Below, piece by piece: positions 1 to 8,840 of a stretch of DNA of 64,000 bases; within the stretch, counting starts at the first letter, position 1; each line of letters starts with the position of its first letter. The notes below the pieces were generated by a model. That model was given only the letters and a program-made list of their open reading frames with translations. It was not told where the DNA came from and did not search any database. The stretch spans positions 62,001-126,000 of the forward strand of contig JAEUHN010000005.1 of assembly GCA_016795365.1 (NCBI GenBank). The letters are read 5' to 3'. The position numbers and the translations under genes are program-made. Source of the DNA: Verrucomicrobiaceae bacterium. GTDB taxonomy: Bacteria; Verrucomicrobiota; Verrucomicrobiia; Verrucomicrobiales; Verrucomicrobiaceae.

Positions 1-1427
1 CTCTCTTCGAGGTAGTTGAAGGCCTTGGTGATTCGTTCGCGGTTCTCGCCGATGGTGGCGGCGGCAGAGTCGAGATCGTTGATGGTGATCCATTTGTAGC
101 CACGCTTGCCGCAGCCGAAGAGCTTCTTCAAAAACGCCTGCCTCTCGGGCGTATGCCCTGCGAGCACACGGGCTTCAGTTTGGAGGAAGCGAAACTTGCA
201 GCCATTGTAAAAGGCTCCGAGCGGGCTGAGCACGCCGTCGAGTTCCAGGTAGGTGAGCACGGTCTCGAGCACCAGCGGCCGGATGTCCGTGGCACGCGAG
301 AGGTCATACTGGCTGATGCTGAACTCCGATCCTTGGCGCAGCAGCGAGTCCATCGCCGTCCGAAGTGCGAGTGGTGTCGGAGTGTCTCCAAAGATGAAGT
401 TTTGCAAGACGATGAGATCATCGGCGCAGGCGAGCATCTCGCAGTGCGATGGCTTGCCGTCGCGTCCAGCGCGACCAATCTCCTGCTGGTAGTTCTCCAG
501 CGATTTGGGCAGGTTGTAGTGATACACCGCGCGGATGTCCGCCTTGTCGATGCCCATGCCGAAGGCAATGGTCGCGGTGATGACGTCGATCTCACCGCGC
601 ATGAACCGCTCTTGCACATTGGCTCGATGCTCAGGATTCAGGCCTGCGTGGTAGGCAGCAGAGTTGAGACCCTGCTTGCCAAGATGGGTGGCCACCATCT
701 CGCTCGTCTGCTGCTGGGTGACATACACGATCGCAGGGAAGCGGCGCTCGGAAGTCAGACGTTCCGTGAGCAAGCCCAGGCGCTCGCGATGGCTGGTGGG
801 AGTGATGTGGATCGCGAGGTTGGGCCGGTGGAAGGGTGTTTGCGTGCAGTCCTCCCGCTTGATATGGAAGGCTTTCGCGATGTCCTTCGCTACCGCCGGT
901 GTAGCTGTCGCGGTGAGGGCAAGGACGGGGTGGAGTTTCAGCTTTCGCGCAACGTCGGCGAGCCGCAGATACTCGGGCCTGAAGTTGTGGCCCCACTCCG
1001 AGATGCAATGCGATTCGTCGATGGCGAGCAGGCTGATCTTGGTTCGCGAGAGACGCTCCATGAAGCTCTCGCTCATCAGGCGCTCCGGCGCGATGTAGAG
1101 CAGCCTGAGAGTGCCGGATCGCATGGATTCCAGCACGGCTGTGGATTCCTCCAGGGTGAGGGTGGAGTCGAGTCGTGCCGCTGCGATGTCGCGAGCACGC
1201 AGGGCTTCGACTTGATCCTTCATCAAGGCGATCAAGGGCGAGATCACCAGCGTCAGCCCCTCCATGAGCAGCGCAGGAAGCTGGTAGCACAACGACTTGC
1301 CGCCGCCGGTGGGAAAGATCGCCAGCGCACTGCGTCCGGCGAGCAGTGCCTCGATCACTTGCTGCTGCCCTGGACGGAACTCCGCGTGACCGAAGGAGTG
1401 CTGAAGCGTGGCGTGGAGGTCGGGCAT
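1..1427 (-). CDS. recQ: ATP-dependent DNA helicase RecQ (3' end outside window)
   Basis: Superfamily 2 3'-5' DNA helicase acting in recombination and replication-fork repair in the cytoplasm. The frame starts at the ATG complementary to 1425-1427 (MPDLHATLQHSFG) and runs open through the left edge, about 475 residues. Visible motifs: the RecQ motif 0 (FGHAEFRPGQQ, about residues 12-22), Walker A TGGGKSLCYQLP (about 40-51), motif II as DESHCISEWGHNFRP near residue 135, motif III LTATAT, and helicase motif VI as QEIGRAGRDG. The usual RecQ box reads DEAHCISQWGHDFRP, so the third DEAH residue is Ser here. The zinc-binding/RQC and HRDC parts would lie left of the window. It follows the FtsX-like permease by 43 bp on the same strand and may be co-transcribed. 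Confidence 0.95.
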   Translation of the reverse strand, partial: MPDLHATLQHSFGHAEFRPGQQQVIEALLAGRSALAIFPTGGGKSLCYQLPALLMEGLTLVISPLIALMKDQVEALRARDIAAARLDSTLTLEESTAVLESMRSGTLRLLYIAPERLMSESFMERLSRTKISLLAIDESHCISEWGHNFRPEYLRLADVARKLKLHPVLALTATATPAVAKDIAKAFHIKREDCTQTPFHRPNLAIHITPTSHRERLGLLTERLTSERRFPAIVYVTQQQTSEMVATHLGKQGLNSAAYHAGLNPEHRANVQERFMRGEIDVITATIAFGMGIDKADIRAVYHYNLPKSLENYQQEIGRAGRDGKPSHCEMLACADDLIVLQNFIFGDTPTPLALRTAMDSLLRQGSEFSISQYDLSRATDIRPLVLETVLTYLELDGVLSPLGAFYNGCKFRFLQTEARVLAGHTPERQAFLKKLFGCGKRGYKWITINDLDSAAATIGENRERITKAFNYLEE

Positions 1428-1470
1428 GGTGCGTCTTCACTATCGAAGTCTGGACGCAGCACAAGAGCCG

Positions 1471-2856
1471 CTACTCATGCCGCAGCGCTTCCACCGGATT
1501 CATCCGAGCAGCTCGACGGGCGGGATAAATCCCGAAGGCGATGCCGGTGATGACGGAAATGCTGAAGGCGAGAGTGGGTGCCCAGAACTTGATCACGGTA
1601 GTGACTCCCGCGAAGTGACTGATGAGCATCGGAATCGCCAGGCCGAGCAGCACACCGAGCACGCCGCCTGCGCCTGAGAGCAGAATGGTCTCGATGAGGA
1701 ACTGCACCACGATGTCTGTCTGCTTGGCTCCGAGCGCGCGCCTGATGCCGATCTCACGAGTGCGCTCCGTCACGCTGGCTAGCATGATGTTCATGATGCC
1801 GATGCCGCCGACGAGCAACGAGATGCCTGCGATGCTGCCGAGCACGATGCTGAAGATTTGCTTTGTGCGTTCGGCCTGTCGGAGCAGCTCGATGGGCACG
1901 ATCATCGTCCAGTCGTTCTTCTTGTGATTGACCTCCAGAATGCGGCGGATCGCGGCGGCGGACTTGACCACGTTCTCCAGCTTGCCCACGCGGACGATGG
2001 CCTCGTGGAACTCCACCTTTTCCGCCTCGAAGCTGCCGCTGCGGAAGCGGAAGAACGTCTCGCCATACTGGTCCATCAGCGTGCTGAATGGGATGAACAT
2101 CTGCTCCGGCGTGTCATTGGCGGTTGCCGCCGCCTGACTGTCATCCTCGATCACACCGACCACGCGGTAGTAATTGCCGCGCACACGCACGGCCTTGCCG
2201 GTGGGCGTATTGAGCGGGTAGAGCTTGGTGGCGAGCGACTGATTGAGCACGCACACGGCCACACGGTCTTTCTGTTCGAGATCGGTGAAGAATCGACCCT
2301 CGGTCAGCCTGCGATTGCGCATCTGGGGGTAGATGGGCAGGGCCCCAACAATGCGGGCGTCCGTTTTGCGATCAAAGTTCCAGACCACGTCACTGATGAA
2401 GCGGCTGGGCACCACGAGGCTGATGTCGGGCACGGTGCGCTGGATCTGGGTGATGTCCTTGGTGGTCAAGCCGTAGTCGATAACCATGCTGCGAGTCTCG
2501 TTGCTGCTGCCAGCGGAGTCGCTGGGCTTGGCGCTGCGCAGGATGATGTTTTGGCTGCCCAGCTTGCGGATCTGCTCCTGGGCCTCATGGCTGGCCCCCT
2601 CGCCGATCGCCAGCATCGCGACGACGGATGCGACGCCAAAAACCACGCCCAGGGCGGTCAGGAAGGAGCGGAGCTTGTGCAGCCAGATGCTCTTCATGCC
2701 CAGCGTCATGGTGCGCTTCAGGTGCTGTGGCGACAGCACGAGGCGCAGAATCGGGTGACGAAGCAGGAAGGTCATCATGGCACGGCAAGGCCTGACCAGA
2801 GGGCTGGACGAAAGGGGTTCATTGGGGGGCGGAAAGGAACGCGCGTCGCGGCTCAT
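1471..2856 (-). CDS. MacB/FtsX-type ABC transporter permease
   Basis: Permease of the MacB/FtsX (type VII ABC) family, which couples cytoplasmic ATP hydrolysis to periplasmic movement. It has 461 residues in the family layout: an N-terminal membrane helix after HKLRSFLTALGVVFGVASV, a large periplasmic domain (about residues 110-330), then three C-terminal helices with the signature GGIGIMNIMLASVTERTREI and RRALGAK, ending NPVEALRHE. The start at 2856 is chosen because GGGGA lies about 5 nt upstream; an alternative ATG at 2778 removes 26 unusual N-terminal residues and is equally possible. No ATPase or membrane-fusion partner is adjacent: the upstream neighbour is cimA on the other strand and the downstream one is recQ. 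Substrate unknown. Confidence 0.9.
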   Translation of the reverse strand: MSRDARSFPPPNEPLSSSPLVRPCRAMMTFLLRHPILRLVLSPQHLKRTMTLGMKSIWLHKLRSFLTALGVVFGVASVVAMLAIGEGASHEAQEQIRKLGSQNIILRSAKPSDSAGSSNETRSMVIDYGLTTKDITQIQRTVPDISLVVPSRFISDVVWNFDRKTDARIVGALPIYPQMRNRRLTEGRFFTDLEQKDRVAVCVLNQSLATKLYPLNTPTGKAVRVRGNYYRVVGVIEDDSQAAATANDTPEQMFIPFSTLMDQYGETFFRFRSGSFEAEKVEFHEAIVRVGKLENVVKSAAAIRRILEVNHKKNDWTMIVPIELLRQAERTKQIFSIVLGSIAGISLLVGGIGIMNIMLASVTERTREIGIRRALGAKQTDIVVQFLIETILLSGAGGVLGVLLGLAIPMLISHFAGVTTVIKFWAPTLAFSISVITGIAFGIYPARRAARMNPVEALRHE

Positions 2857-3072
2857 CCTTTCCCCGCTCTGAAAACTCAGCCTTGATCCCCCTGCCTTCT
2901 GACGTAGCCTTCCGCCCGTTTTTCATGAGGGCGTTCAGCATCATAGCCAGCATTCGAATTAGGCGAGGGTTCCACCGCGCCTGATGCCGTTGTGTTGAAC
3001 CCAGGAAACTCCGTCGCCTCGTCATCGTGCGAGATGCCAGCATCAAGCCCGCCGGCTCATCGGCCTTGATTC

Positions 3073-3100
3073 TTCTCATTTCTCATCCTTCTACATCCCC
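3073..3100. repeat. short heptad-period tract before cimA
   Basis: TTCTCAT occurs twice in direct succession (3073-3086) and is followed by two pyrimidine-rich heptads up to 3100, six nt before the cimA ATG. It is short and would mean little alone, but it matches position and style of the clearer heptad arrays elsewhere in the window. No Shine-Dalgarno sequence is present; the leader is CCCCCTTTC directly before ATG. Confidence 0.4.
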
Positions 3101-3105
3101 CTTTC

Positions 3106-4659
3106 ATGTCCCCAGTCTCCATCTACGACACCACCCTGCGCGACGGCACCCAGGGCACCGGCATCTCCTTCAGCACGCTCGACAAGATTCGCGTGGCCGA
3201 AAAGCTCGATGACTTCGGAGTCCACTACATCGAAGGGGGCTGGCCGGGCTCCAACCCCAAAGACGCCGCTTTCTTTGAGGAGGCTAGCAAGCGCACGTGG
3301 AAGAACGCCAAGATCACCGCCTTCGGCATGACGCGACGCGGCAAGCTCAAGGTGGAGGAGGATCCTCAGGTGCAGATGCTCCTCGATGCGAAGACCCCCG
3401 TGGTCACCATCGTGGGTAAGACCTGGCCGTTGCATGTCACCGAGGTGTTCGGCGTAACGCTCGAAGAAAACCTGGCGATGATCGCTGACACCGTGGCCTA
3501 TCTTAAAAGCCATGGCCGTGAGGTGCTCTACGATGCGGAACATTTCTTCGACAGCTTCAAAGAAGATCCCGATTACTCTCTCAAGACCGTCAAGGCGGCC
3601 AGCGATGCAGGCGCGGACCTCATCGTCCTGTGCGAAACCAATGGCGGTGCCCTGCCTGAATTCGTGGGCGAGGTCACGGCCAAAGTCGTCGCTCACTTGG
3701 GCAGGCCGGTTGGCATTCACACGCATAACGACGGCGGTGTCGGCGTGGCGAATGCGCTGGCCGCTGTGCGCGCTGGCGCCAATCAAGTGCAAGGCACGAT
3801 CAACGGCTACGGTGAGCGCGTGGGGAACTGCAACCTCATCACCATCATGCCCACGCTACAGCTGAAGATGGGCATCGATCTCGGGCTCGATCTCACACGT
3901 TTGCGTGAGCTCTCGAGCTTTGTCGCTGAGATGGCCAATGTGCAGCCGGAGATCCGTGCGCCGTATGTCGGTGTCGCAGCCTTCACGCACAAAGGTGGCT
4001 TGCACGTCCATGCTGTGCAGAAGCTGGCTCGCAGTTACGAGCACATTGATCCGGCACTGGTCGGCAATGAGCGCATCATCACGATCAGCGACATGAGCGG
4101 CCAGTCCAACGTCCTGGTTCGCGCCGAAGCCATGGGTTTCAAGTTCGCCAAAGGTGCGCCGGAGGTGCAGACCATTCTGGCCGAGGTCAAACGGCTGGAA
4201 AGCGAGGGCTACGAGTTCGAGGCTGCGGAGGCTTCATTCGAGCTGCTGATCCGAAAGCAACTCAAGCAGCACACGCCGTCTTTCCAGCTGCTGGAGTATC
4301 ACGTCAGCCATCGCCATCGTGCCGGAAACGAAACCTGTGAAGCAACGGTCAAACTTCTGATCAATGGCGAGAAAGTTTACACCGTGGATGAAGGCGATGG
4401 CCCCGTGAACGCGCTGGACAATGCACTTCGCAAAGCCCTCTCGCCTGCCTATCCAGCGGTCGCCAAGATGCGCCTGGAAGACTATAAGGTGCGCATCATT
4501 GACTCCGGTTCGGGCACGGCAGCGAAGACTCGCGTGCTCGTCGTTAGCAGCAATGGCGAACGCACATGGGGAACGGTCGGCGTGAGCACGAACATCATTG
4601 ATGCGTCCTGGGAGGCGCTGGTGGACGCCATCGAGTATTTCCTGGTCAAGAAAGCTTAA
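3106..4659 (+). CDS. cimA: (R)-citramalate synthase
   Basis: Condenses pyruvate and acetyl-CoA to (R)-citramalate, the first step of the threonine-independent route to 2-oxobutanoate and isoleucine. The 517-residue product has the HMGL-like TIM barrel with the N-terminal motif IYDTTLRDGTQG, the metal-binding stretch GIHTHNDGGVGVANALAAV, and GYGERVGNCNL. A C-terminal LeuA-type regulatory domain (about residues 375-510) follows. The opening DTTLRDGTQG and the 517-residue length fit the CimA (TIGR00977) type better than 2-isopropylmalate synthase, which usually has DTTLRDGEQ. Isoleucine feedback is expected from the family, not seen here. It stands alone and ends at a strong terminator. Confidence 0.93.
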   Translation: MSPVSIYDTTLRDGTQGTGISFSTLDKIRVAEKLDDFGVHYIEGGWPGSNPKDAAFFEEASKRTWKNAKITAFGMTRRGKLKVEEDPQVQMLLDAKTPVVTIVGKTWPLHVTEVFGVTLEENLAMIADTVAYLKSHGREVLYDAEHFFDSFKEDPDYSLKTVKAASDAGADLIVLCETNGGALPEFVGEVTAKVVAHLGRPVGIHTHNDGGVGVANALAAVRAGANQVQGTINGYGERVGNCNLITIMPTLQLKMGIDLGLDLTRLRELSSFVAEMANVQPEIRAPYVGVAAFTHKGGLHVHAVQKLARSYEHIDPALVGNERIITISDMSGQSNVLVRAEAMGFKFAKGAPEVQTILAEVKRLESEGYEFEAAEASFELLIRKQLKQHTPSFQLLEYHVSHRHRAGNETCEATVKLLINGEKVYTVDEGDGPVNALDNALRKALSPAYPAVAKMRLEDYKVRIIDSGSGTAAKTRVLVVSSNGERTWGTVGVSTNIIDASWEALVDAIEYFLVKKA

Positions 4660-4676
4660 ATCCAAATCTCCGAACG

Positions 4677-4708
4677 AAAACGGGCGGCCATTTCGGGCCG
4701 CCCGTTTT
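4677..4708. terminator. bidirectional intrinsic terminator
   Basis: A 13-bp perfect stem (4677-4689 with 4696-4708, AAAACGGGCGGCC against GGCCGCCCGTTTT) with a 6-nt loop lies between the convergent stop codons of cimA (4659) and the Ig-like gene (4740). The A-run on the left and T-run on the right make it usable from both strands. Confidence 0.85.
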
Positions 4709-4739
4709 GGTATTCGGAATCAGATCGAAGGTCGCCGTG

Positions 4740-6059
4740 CTACTTGGTGGTGGTTGTCGAACTGGAGTCGGTCGTTGAATCGGTCGAAGTGCTTCCAGTC
4801 GTTGTCCCAGTGGTGCTTCCGGTTGTTGTCGTCGTTGTCGATGTGGTCAGCTTGAGTTCGGTGTAGCCTCGCGCAGTGACCTTGACGACCAGCGTCTTCA
4901 TCGCATCCACGACGCTCAGAGAATTCTCGTTCACGCGGTTGGTCTCACCTTCATCCAGAACCAGCTTCATCTCCGAGAACTCCACAAACCCAAGGGTGCC
5001 GTTGAGTGGCTTGGTGGTGGCCGTGGATTCATCATAGGCTGCCTGAGCAATGCCGTGCATGGTGCGAGCCGTCTTCACACTGATCGAGACAGTGGGCGTG
5101 TTGGCCTTCACCTTGTCGTCAGCCTTGCCATAGGCGTGCATGCAGAGGCTGGCTCCGCTGGTGCCGTTCATGGTGACCACCGTGTAGGTATCATCGCGGG
5201 TTTTGCCGGTGAACGATTTCGCTCCCGTTTGTTTGCTGTAGATGCGCTTGCCATTGTCGCGTCCGAGGAACAGCACCTCACCCGTTCCACCAGTGGCTGG
5301 CAGGACCACGTAGCCGTCTTCGAAGAAGTCGATGCCGAATCCGGCAAGGTGTTTGAAGTTGAGGTTATAGACCAGCACACCCTGGGTGTTGGTGCCTTGG
5401 GGCGTCTCGGGGGTGGGGGTGGTGGATGATGTGACGGTGAGCTTGGCCGAGCTGGTCTCCTTGGTGCCAAGGCTGTTGGTGTAAACAGCACGGAACAAGG
5501 ATCCGCTGTCCGACAATGCGGAGGTAAACTGGAGAGTGTTGGACGTCGCGCCGCTGAATCGCGAGTCTGTGATGTTCGTCCAGGTGCTGCCGTTGTTCGT
5601 GCTGATCTGCCATTGAACAGTTGGAGTTGGGTTTCCCGAGGCAGCGGCGACGAATGCGGCGGTATCTCCTGCTACTCGAGTGAGAGCTGATGGATTGGTT
5701 TGCACCGCTGGCGCTGCAGGAGTGCCCGTGGTGACTGTCAACGTTGCGGCGTTCGATGTAGCTGTGCCGTCCGCATTCGTGAAAACAGCCCGGAACTGGG
5801 TTCCGCTAAGGGAACCTGTTGCTGTTGCCGAGTAGGTGGTGGCAGTCGCGCCGGAGATGTCTGAGAAGCTGGAAGCTCCCTCGGCTTTCGATTGCCACTG
5901 AACCGTGGGACTGCCAGAGGCATCCGCTGTGAAGCTCACCGATGTTCCAGACGCTACGGTGGTGGTGGTGGGGTGAGTCGTGACGACGGGTGCAGCGGCA
6001 CGCACGGCGTTGCCAAAGAAAAACATAGTCACGAAGACGAGCGGCGAGAGGAATCTCAT
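4740..6059 (-). CDS. exported Ig-like domain protein with Thr/Ser tail
   Basis: A 439-residue secreted or surface protein of unknown function. The start at 6059 gives a clean signal peptide (MRFLSPLVFVTMFFFGNAVRA, cleavage after ARA). Two tandem Ig-like repeats follow (about residues 22-115 and 118-210), both with the SGxPxPTVQWQ core and an LxVT end. Next comes a roughly 150-residue domain beginning GVLVYNLNFKHLAGFG that I do not recognise. The protein ends in a low-complexity Thr/Ser/Gly tract, plausibly a surface linker. The reading frame extends upstream to 6215, but those residues precede an obvious signal peptide and are not counted. Confidence 0.75.
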   Translation of the reverse strand: MRFLSPLVFVTMFFFGNAVRAAAPVVTTHPTTTTVASGTSVSFTADASGSPTVQWQSKAEGASSFSDISGATATTYSATATGSLSGTQFRAVFTNADGTATSNAATLTVTTGTPAAPAVQTNPSALTRVAGDTAAFVAAASGNPTPTVQWQISTNNGSTWTNITDSRFSGATSNTLQFTSALSDSGSLFRAVYTNSLGTKETSSAKLTVTSSTTPTPETPQGTNTQGVLVYNLNFKHLAGFGIDFFEDGYVVLPATGGTGEVLFLGRDNGKRIYSKQTGAKSFTGKTRDDTYTVVTMNGTSGASLCMHAYGKADDKVKANTPTVSISVKTARTMHGIAQAAYDESTATTKPLNGTLGFVEFSEMKLVLDEGETNRVNENSLSVVDAMKTLVVKVTARGYTELKLTTSTTTTTTGSTTGTTTGSTSTDSTTDSSSTTTTK

Positions 6060-6151
6060 GGCGGCGATGGTAATGGAGTTTGGCACAGTGTCCAGCAGGG
6101 GCTTGCTGCCGTGATTCGAGGTGGAGAGGTGGCTTGGCGTTCGATTTTTGA

Positions 6152-7669
6152 TCATTGCCGGGCTGTCATGGAAAAGGTGGGCGAGAAGGGGTGAAGGTAT
6201 TCCTTCTTCCACCATGGACCGGTCTCTGTGCGTTCATCGGGTGTTGCGAAGTGGTAGCGATAGAGCACAGCGCGAGCGTGGGTGATGGTGTCGCGTGGGA
6301 ACGGCGGCTCACCAACGAGGGCCCATACAGCCTCGCGTTTCTCCAGCAGCGCATTCATGAATGGGCCAAACCAATGCATCGGTGAACGCGGATCGGAGTC
6401 GCGCTGCGGCACATAGCCCGGATACAAGGCGGCAAACCACATCTGCCAGTCGAGGCGTGGCTGATGCGGTGCGATCTGACGCGGCATGTCCTTGAGTGCG
6501 CCGGGTTTGTATTTGAACGGGAGATCACGCCAGAAGACTCCGTCATCGCTGACCTCGATCACGACTTCCAGTCGCTCCTCGGTCATGTCCTGGAACAGAC
6601 CATACGCATTGATCGAGCGCCACGGGGCGAGATGCTTGCCATACACATTCGCCAGCCATGCGGGTGTGTGTGAGGTCCACGTCTTGATGCGCCCCTGAAG
6701 GAATTCATCGGCGGCCACCCCGCTGAGAAGCGCAAGCACCAGGGTGCAAGCATACACATGAATGTGACGGCGCTGCCAGCGCACGCGTGGCTGAGGGCTG
6801 AGCTTCAGCCAGTGCTTCAGTGTGGCTGGAACCCATGAGTCATCGAGCAGCGTGAGGCTGACGACAATGGTGAGGAGATTGAAAAAGTTGTAGTTCCCCG
6901 TCATCATCACACCGCCCATCAGCAGGCAGAAGCCCGTGCAGGCGAGCAAGCGCCCCCAGCGTCCGCAGAAGATGGCGAAGGGCAGCACGAGTTCGATCGC
7001 ATACATCGCCCAGCAATTGAAGACGTGCAGCCAGCGCGGCAGATGATGCGCCCACCAAGCAAGCGGGTTGGGCAGCGGCTGCGTCTCGAAGTGATACATC
7101 AGTGCGGTGCCGTTCTCCCACACCAAGTCGCCGCCACCGATCTTCACGTAGCCGCTCATCAGCATCAGTCGAAAGGCCAGCCAGTGCAGGAGGAAGGTGG
7201 AGCCCGTGGGTGCATCGGTGGGTCTGGCGCGCACTCGCCACGAGACGAAGAACAGCGCCAGGAAGCCTGCCTCCAGCAGCATCGCATCCCATTGATAACC
7301 CATAAAGATGCCGCCAGTGGTCGCGATCGAAAGATAGCCAAACCACAGCAGCGCCAGGATTGGCCCTTGCCACACGCCTAACATGACCAGGATGCAAAAC
7401 CCCATCGCCACCCAGCACACGCCGTGCAGCAGGGCATCGCTGTAGTGCCAGTAGAACAACGTGGGCACCTGCCAGAAGGCGTTGACGTGCTCGCGCTCCG
7501 CATACGCATGGACATTCGCCATAAAGTCCTGCGCGGGCAGGATGCCTTGCTCACCCACGAGCCCATCGCACTGCGCCAGCCACGACGCGAAGGCGATCGC
7601 ATACACGAGCGCGAGCAGCCGTGGGAACAACCAGCGCTGGGTGCGGTAGGTGGGCAGATTGAGGTTCAC
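6152..7669 (-). CDS. lipase maturation factor family membrane protein
   Basis: Polytopic membrane protein of the lipase maturation factor (LMF1/DUF1222) family; in animals LMF1 assists folding of lipases in the ER, while the bacterial role is unknown. Several hydrophobic helices occupy roughly the first 300 residues. Family landmarks are GYQWDAMLLEAGFL, LMLMSGYVKI, and YHFETQPLPNPLAWWAHHLP, with a soluble C-terminal domain containing FKYKPG and APHQPRLDWQMWFAAL. No in-frame ATG exists near the N-terminus. GTG at 7669 is preferred because it directly precedes the first helix (about 505 residues); TTG at 7771 is the longest alternative. The GTG lies inside a heptad repeat tract (7663-7690). Confidence 0.85.
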   Translation of the reverse strand: MNLNLPTYRTQRWLFPRLLALVYAIAFASWLAQCDGLVGEQGILPAQDFMANVHAYAEREHVNAFWQVPTLFYWHYSDALLHGVCWVAMGFCILVMLGVWQGPILALLWFGYLSIATTGGIFMGYQWDAMLLEAGFLALFFVSWRVRARPTDAPTGSTFLLHWLAFRLMLMSGYVKIGGGDLVWENGTALMYHFETQPLPNPLAWWAHHLPRWLHVFNCWAMYAIELVLPFAIFCGRWGRLLACTGFCLLMGGVMMTGNYNFFNLLTIVVSLTLLDDSWVPATLKHWLKLSPQPRVRWQRRHIHVYACTLVLALLSGVAADEFLQGRIKTWTSHTPAWLANVYGKHLAPWRSINAYGLFQDMTEERLEVVIEVSDDGVFWRDLPFKYKPGALKDMPRQIAPHQPRLDWQMWFAALYPGYVPQRDSDPRSPMHWFGPFMNALLEKREAVWALVGEPPFPRDTITHARAVLYRYHFATPDERTETGPWWKKEYLHPFSPTFSMTARQ

Positions 7670-7690
7670 AGTTCTCGGTTCAGAGTTCTC
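7663..7690. repeat. heptad tract over the LMF-like start codon
   Basis: Four consecutive 7-nt units: GGTTCAC, AGTTCTC, GGTTCAG, AGTTCTC. The first unit contains the probable GTG start (7667-7669 read on minus). The 10 nt at 7671-7680 are the exact reverse complement of 7771-7780, so the transcript could pair across a loop of about 90 nt with the start codon one nucleotide past the stem. Confidence 0.7.
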
Positions 7691-7770
7691 CGTTGGAGTC
7701 AGGCGAGAGACAGTGGAGCCATTCGAGGTTCTGACATGCAACCTGATCTTCGCACTGTCTGGAGCCTGCA

Positions 7771-7791
7771 AACCGAGAACAGAGAACCGAG
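7771..7791. repeat. inverted heptad tract upstream of LMF-like gene
   Basis: Three 7-nt units AACCGAG, AACAGAG, AACCGAG, in opposite orientation to the tract at 7663-7690. It lies in the 138-bp gap between the amidohydrolase stop and the LMF-like start; both genes are on the minus strand. Confidence 0.65.
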
Positions 7792-7807
7792 GCCCATGAA
7801 CGGATTG

Positions 7808-8746
7808 CTACACCTCCAGCCGCAGCACGCGCTTCGCGTTCTCGAACAGGATCTTCCTGACCGCCTTCGGATTCGGGGCCAGCTTGCGGATCATCGCGAT
7901 GGTGCCTGCGCCTTGGCAGCCAGGGCCGCGGCCGAGGTGGTCCGCGCAGTCGGAGCCATAGAGGATCTTGTCTTGATGACGATCGAAGAAGCCGCGCGTG
8001 TGGTCCTCGTCGCGTGTCAACGCATTGAGCCCCGAGCCAGCGGACATGTCAGCGAAGAAGTTCGGGTAGTCCGCGAGGTAGCGATCCGTGAGGCCGCCGG
8101 GCGTGACCTTGCCCTTCGGGTAGTTGTTCTTCCAGTCGTAGTTCTTGTCGATGTTGCCCCACACGGTCTGCGCATGGCCGATGAAGTTCGTCTTCGGATA
8201 CTTCTCGAACATCTTGTGCGCGCGCTCGTAGCCGAAGTTGTAAGTCTTGAGCTGGAAGTGCAGCAGGATCGGCACCTGATACGCGGCGGCCAGTTCGTAG
8301 AGCTTCTGACTCGCCGCCGAGTCGCACTCCACCGCGAACTTCTGCTCGCCAATAATCACACCGCCGAGCTTCAGATACTTCTCGATCTCGGCAGGCGCAT
8401 TGGCTTCGTCGGTGATCTCGTTCACACCGAAGAAGAACTCCTTGGGATGCGCCTTTGCGATCTCCATACAGACCGCGTTGCCCGTGCATTTGGCAGCCAG
8501 TCCGTTCGACTTGCCGTTGTGTGTGGACGGCTTGTCAATGTAGGTTCCGGCAGGCAGGAGCACGGTCGTCGTGATGCCCATCGCACGCTGATGCGCGATC
8601 ATGTGATCGTTGGACCTACCGTGGTAATCCGTGTGCTGGTGAATGTCGATGATCGGCTCCGCAGTGGAGTCTTGAGCGAACGCGGTAGAACCGGCGAAGG
8701 CGAGCGACTGGGCAATGAACTGGCGGCGTGAGGAAGTCATGTGCAT
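7808..8746 (-). CDS. exported amidohydrolase family protein
   Basis: Metal-dependent TIM-barrel hydrolase of the amidohydrolase superfamily (Amidohydro_2-like), about 312 residues. The start at 8746 (MHMTSSRRQF) gives a Tat-type signal with twin arginine SSRRQFIAQSLAFAG and AFA before the mature part. Metal-site candidates: the HxH of IDIHQHTDYHG near the mature N-terminus, the His of ILLHFQ, the His of FIGHAQ, and the Asp of LYGSDCADH. The C-terminal FENAKRVLRL helix is typical of the superfamily. Substrate cannot be told; planctomycete and verrucomicrobial relatives are often linked to sugar or aromatic catabolism. A start at 8740 is an equal alternative. No Shine-Dalgarno sequence is seen. 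Confidence 0.85.
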   Translation of the reverse strand: MHMTSSRRQFIAQSLAFAGSTAFAQDSTAEPIIDIHQHTDYHGRSNDHMIAHQRAMGITTTVLLPAGTYIDKPSTHNGKSNGLAAKCTGNAVCMEIAKAHPKEFFFGVNEITDEANAPAEIEKYLKLGGVIIGEQKFAVECDSAASQKLYELAAAYQVPILLHFQLKTYNFGYERAHKMFEKYPKTNFIGHAQTVWGNIDKNYDWKNNYPKGKVTPGGLTDRYLADYPNFFADMSAGSGLNALTRDEDHTRGFFDRHQDKILYGSDCADHLGRGPGCQGAGTIAMIRKLAPNPKAVRKILFENAKRVLRLEV

Positions 8747-8840
8747 GGTGAGTAAACCAACGCGCATGCCAGATCGTTTTGCGCAGTGGACGCACATTAG
8801 ACTTGTCTCCGTGCCTTACTTGTCGCCATGATGGGCTGCC

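Noticed and set aside
153-1550. 465-codon plus-strand open frame
   Set aside because: It is antisense to recQ, which has all helicase motifs in its own frame; the plus-strand translation shows no family pattern.
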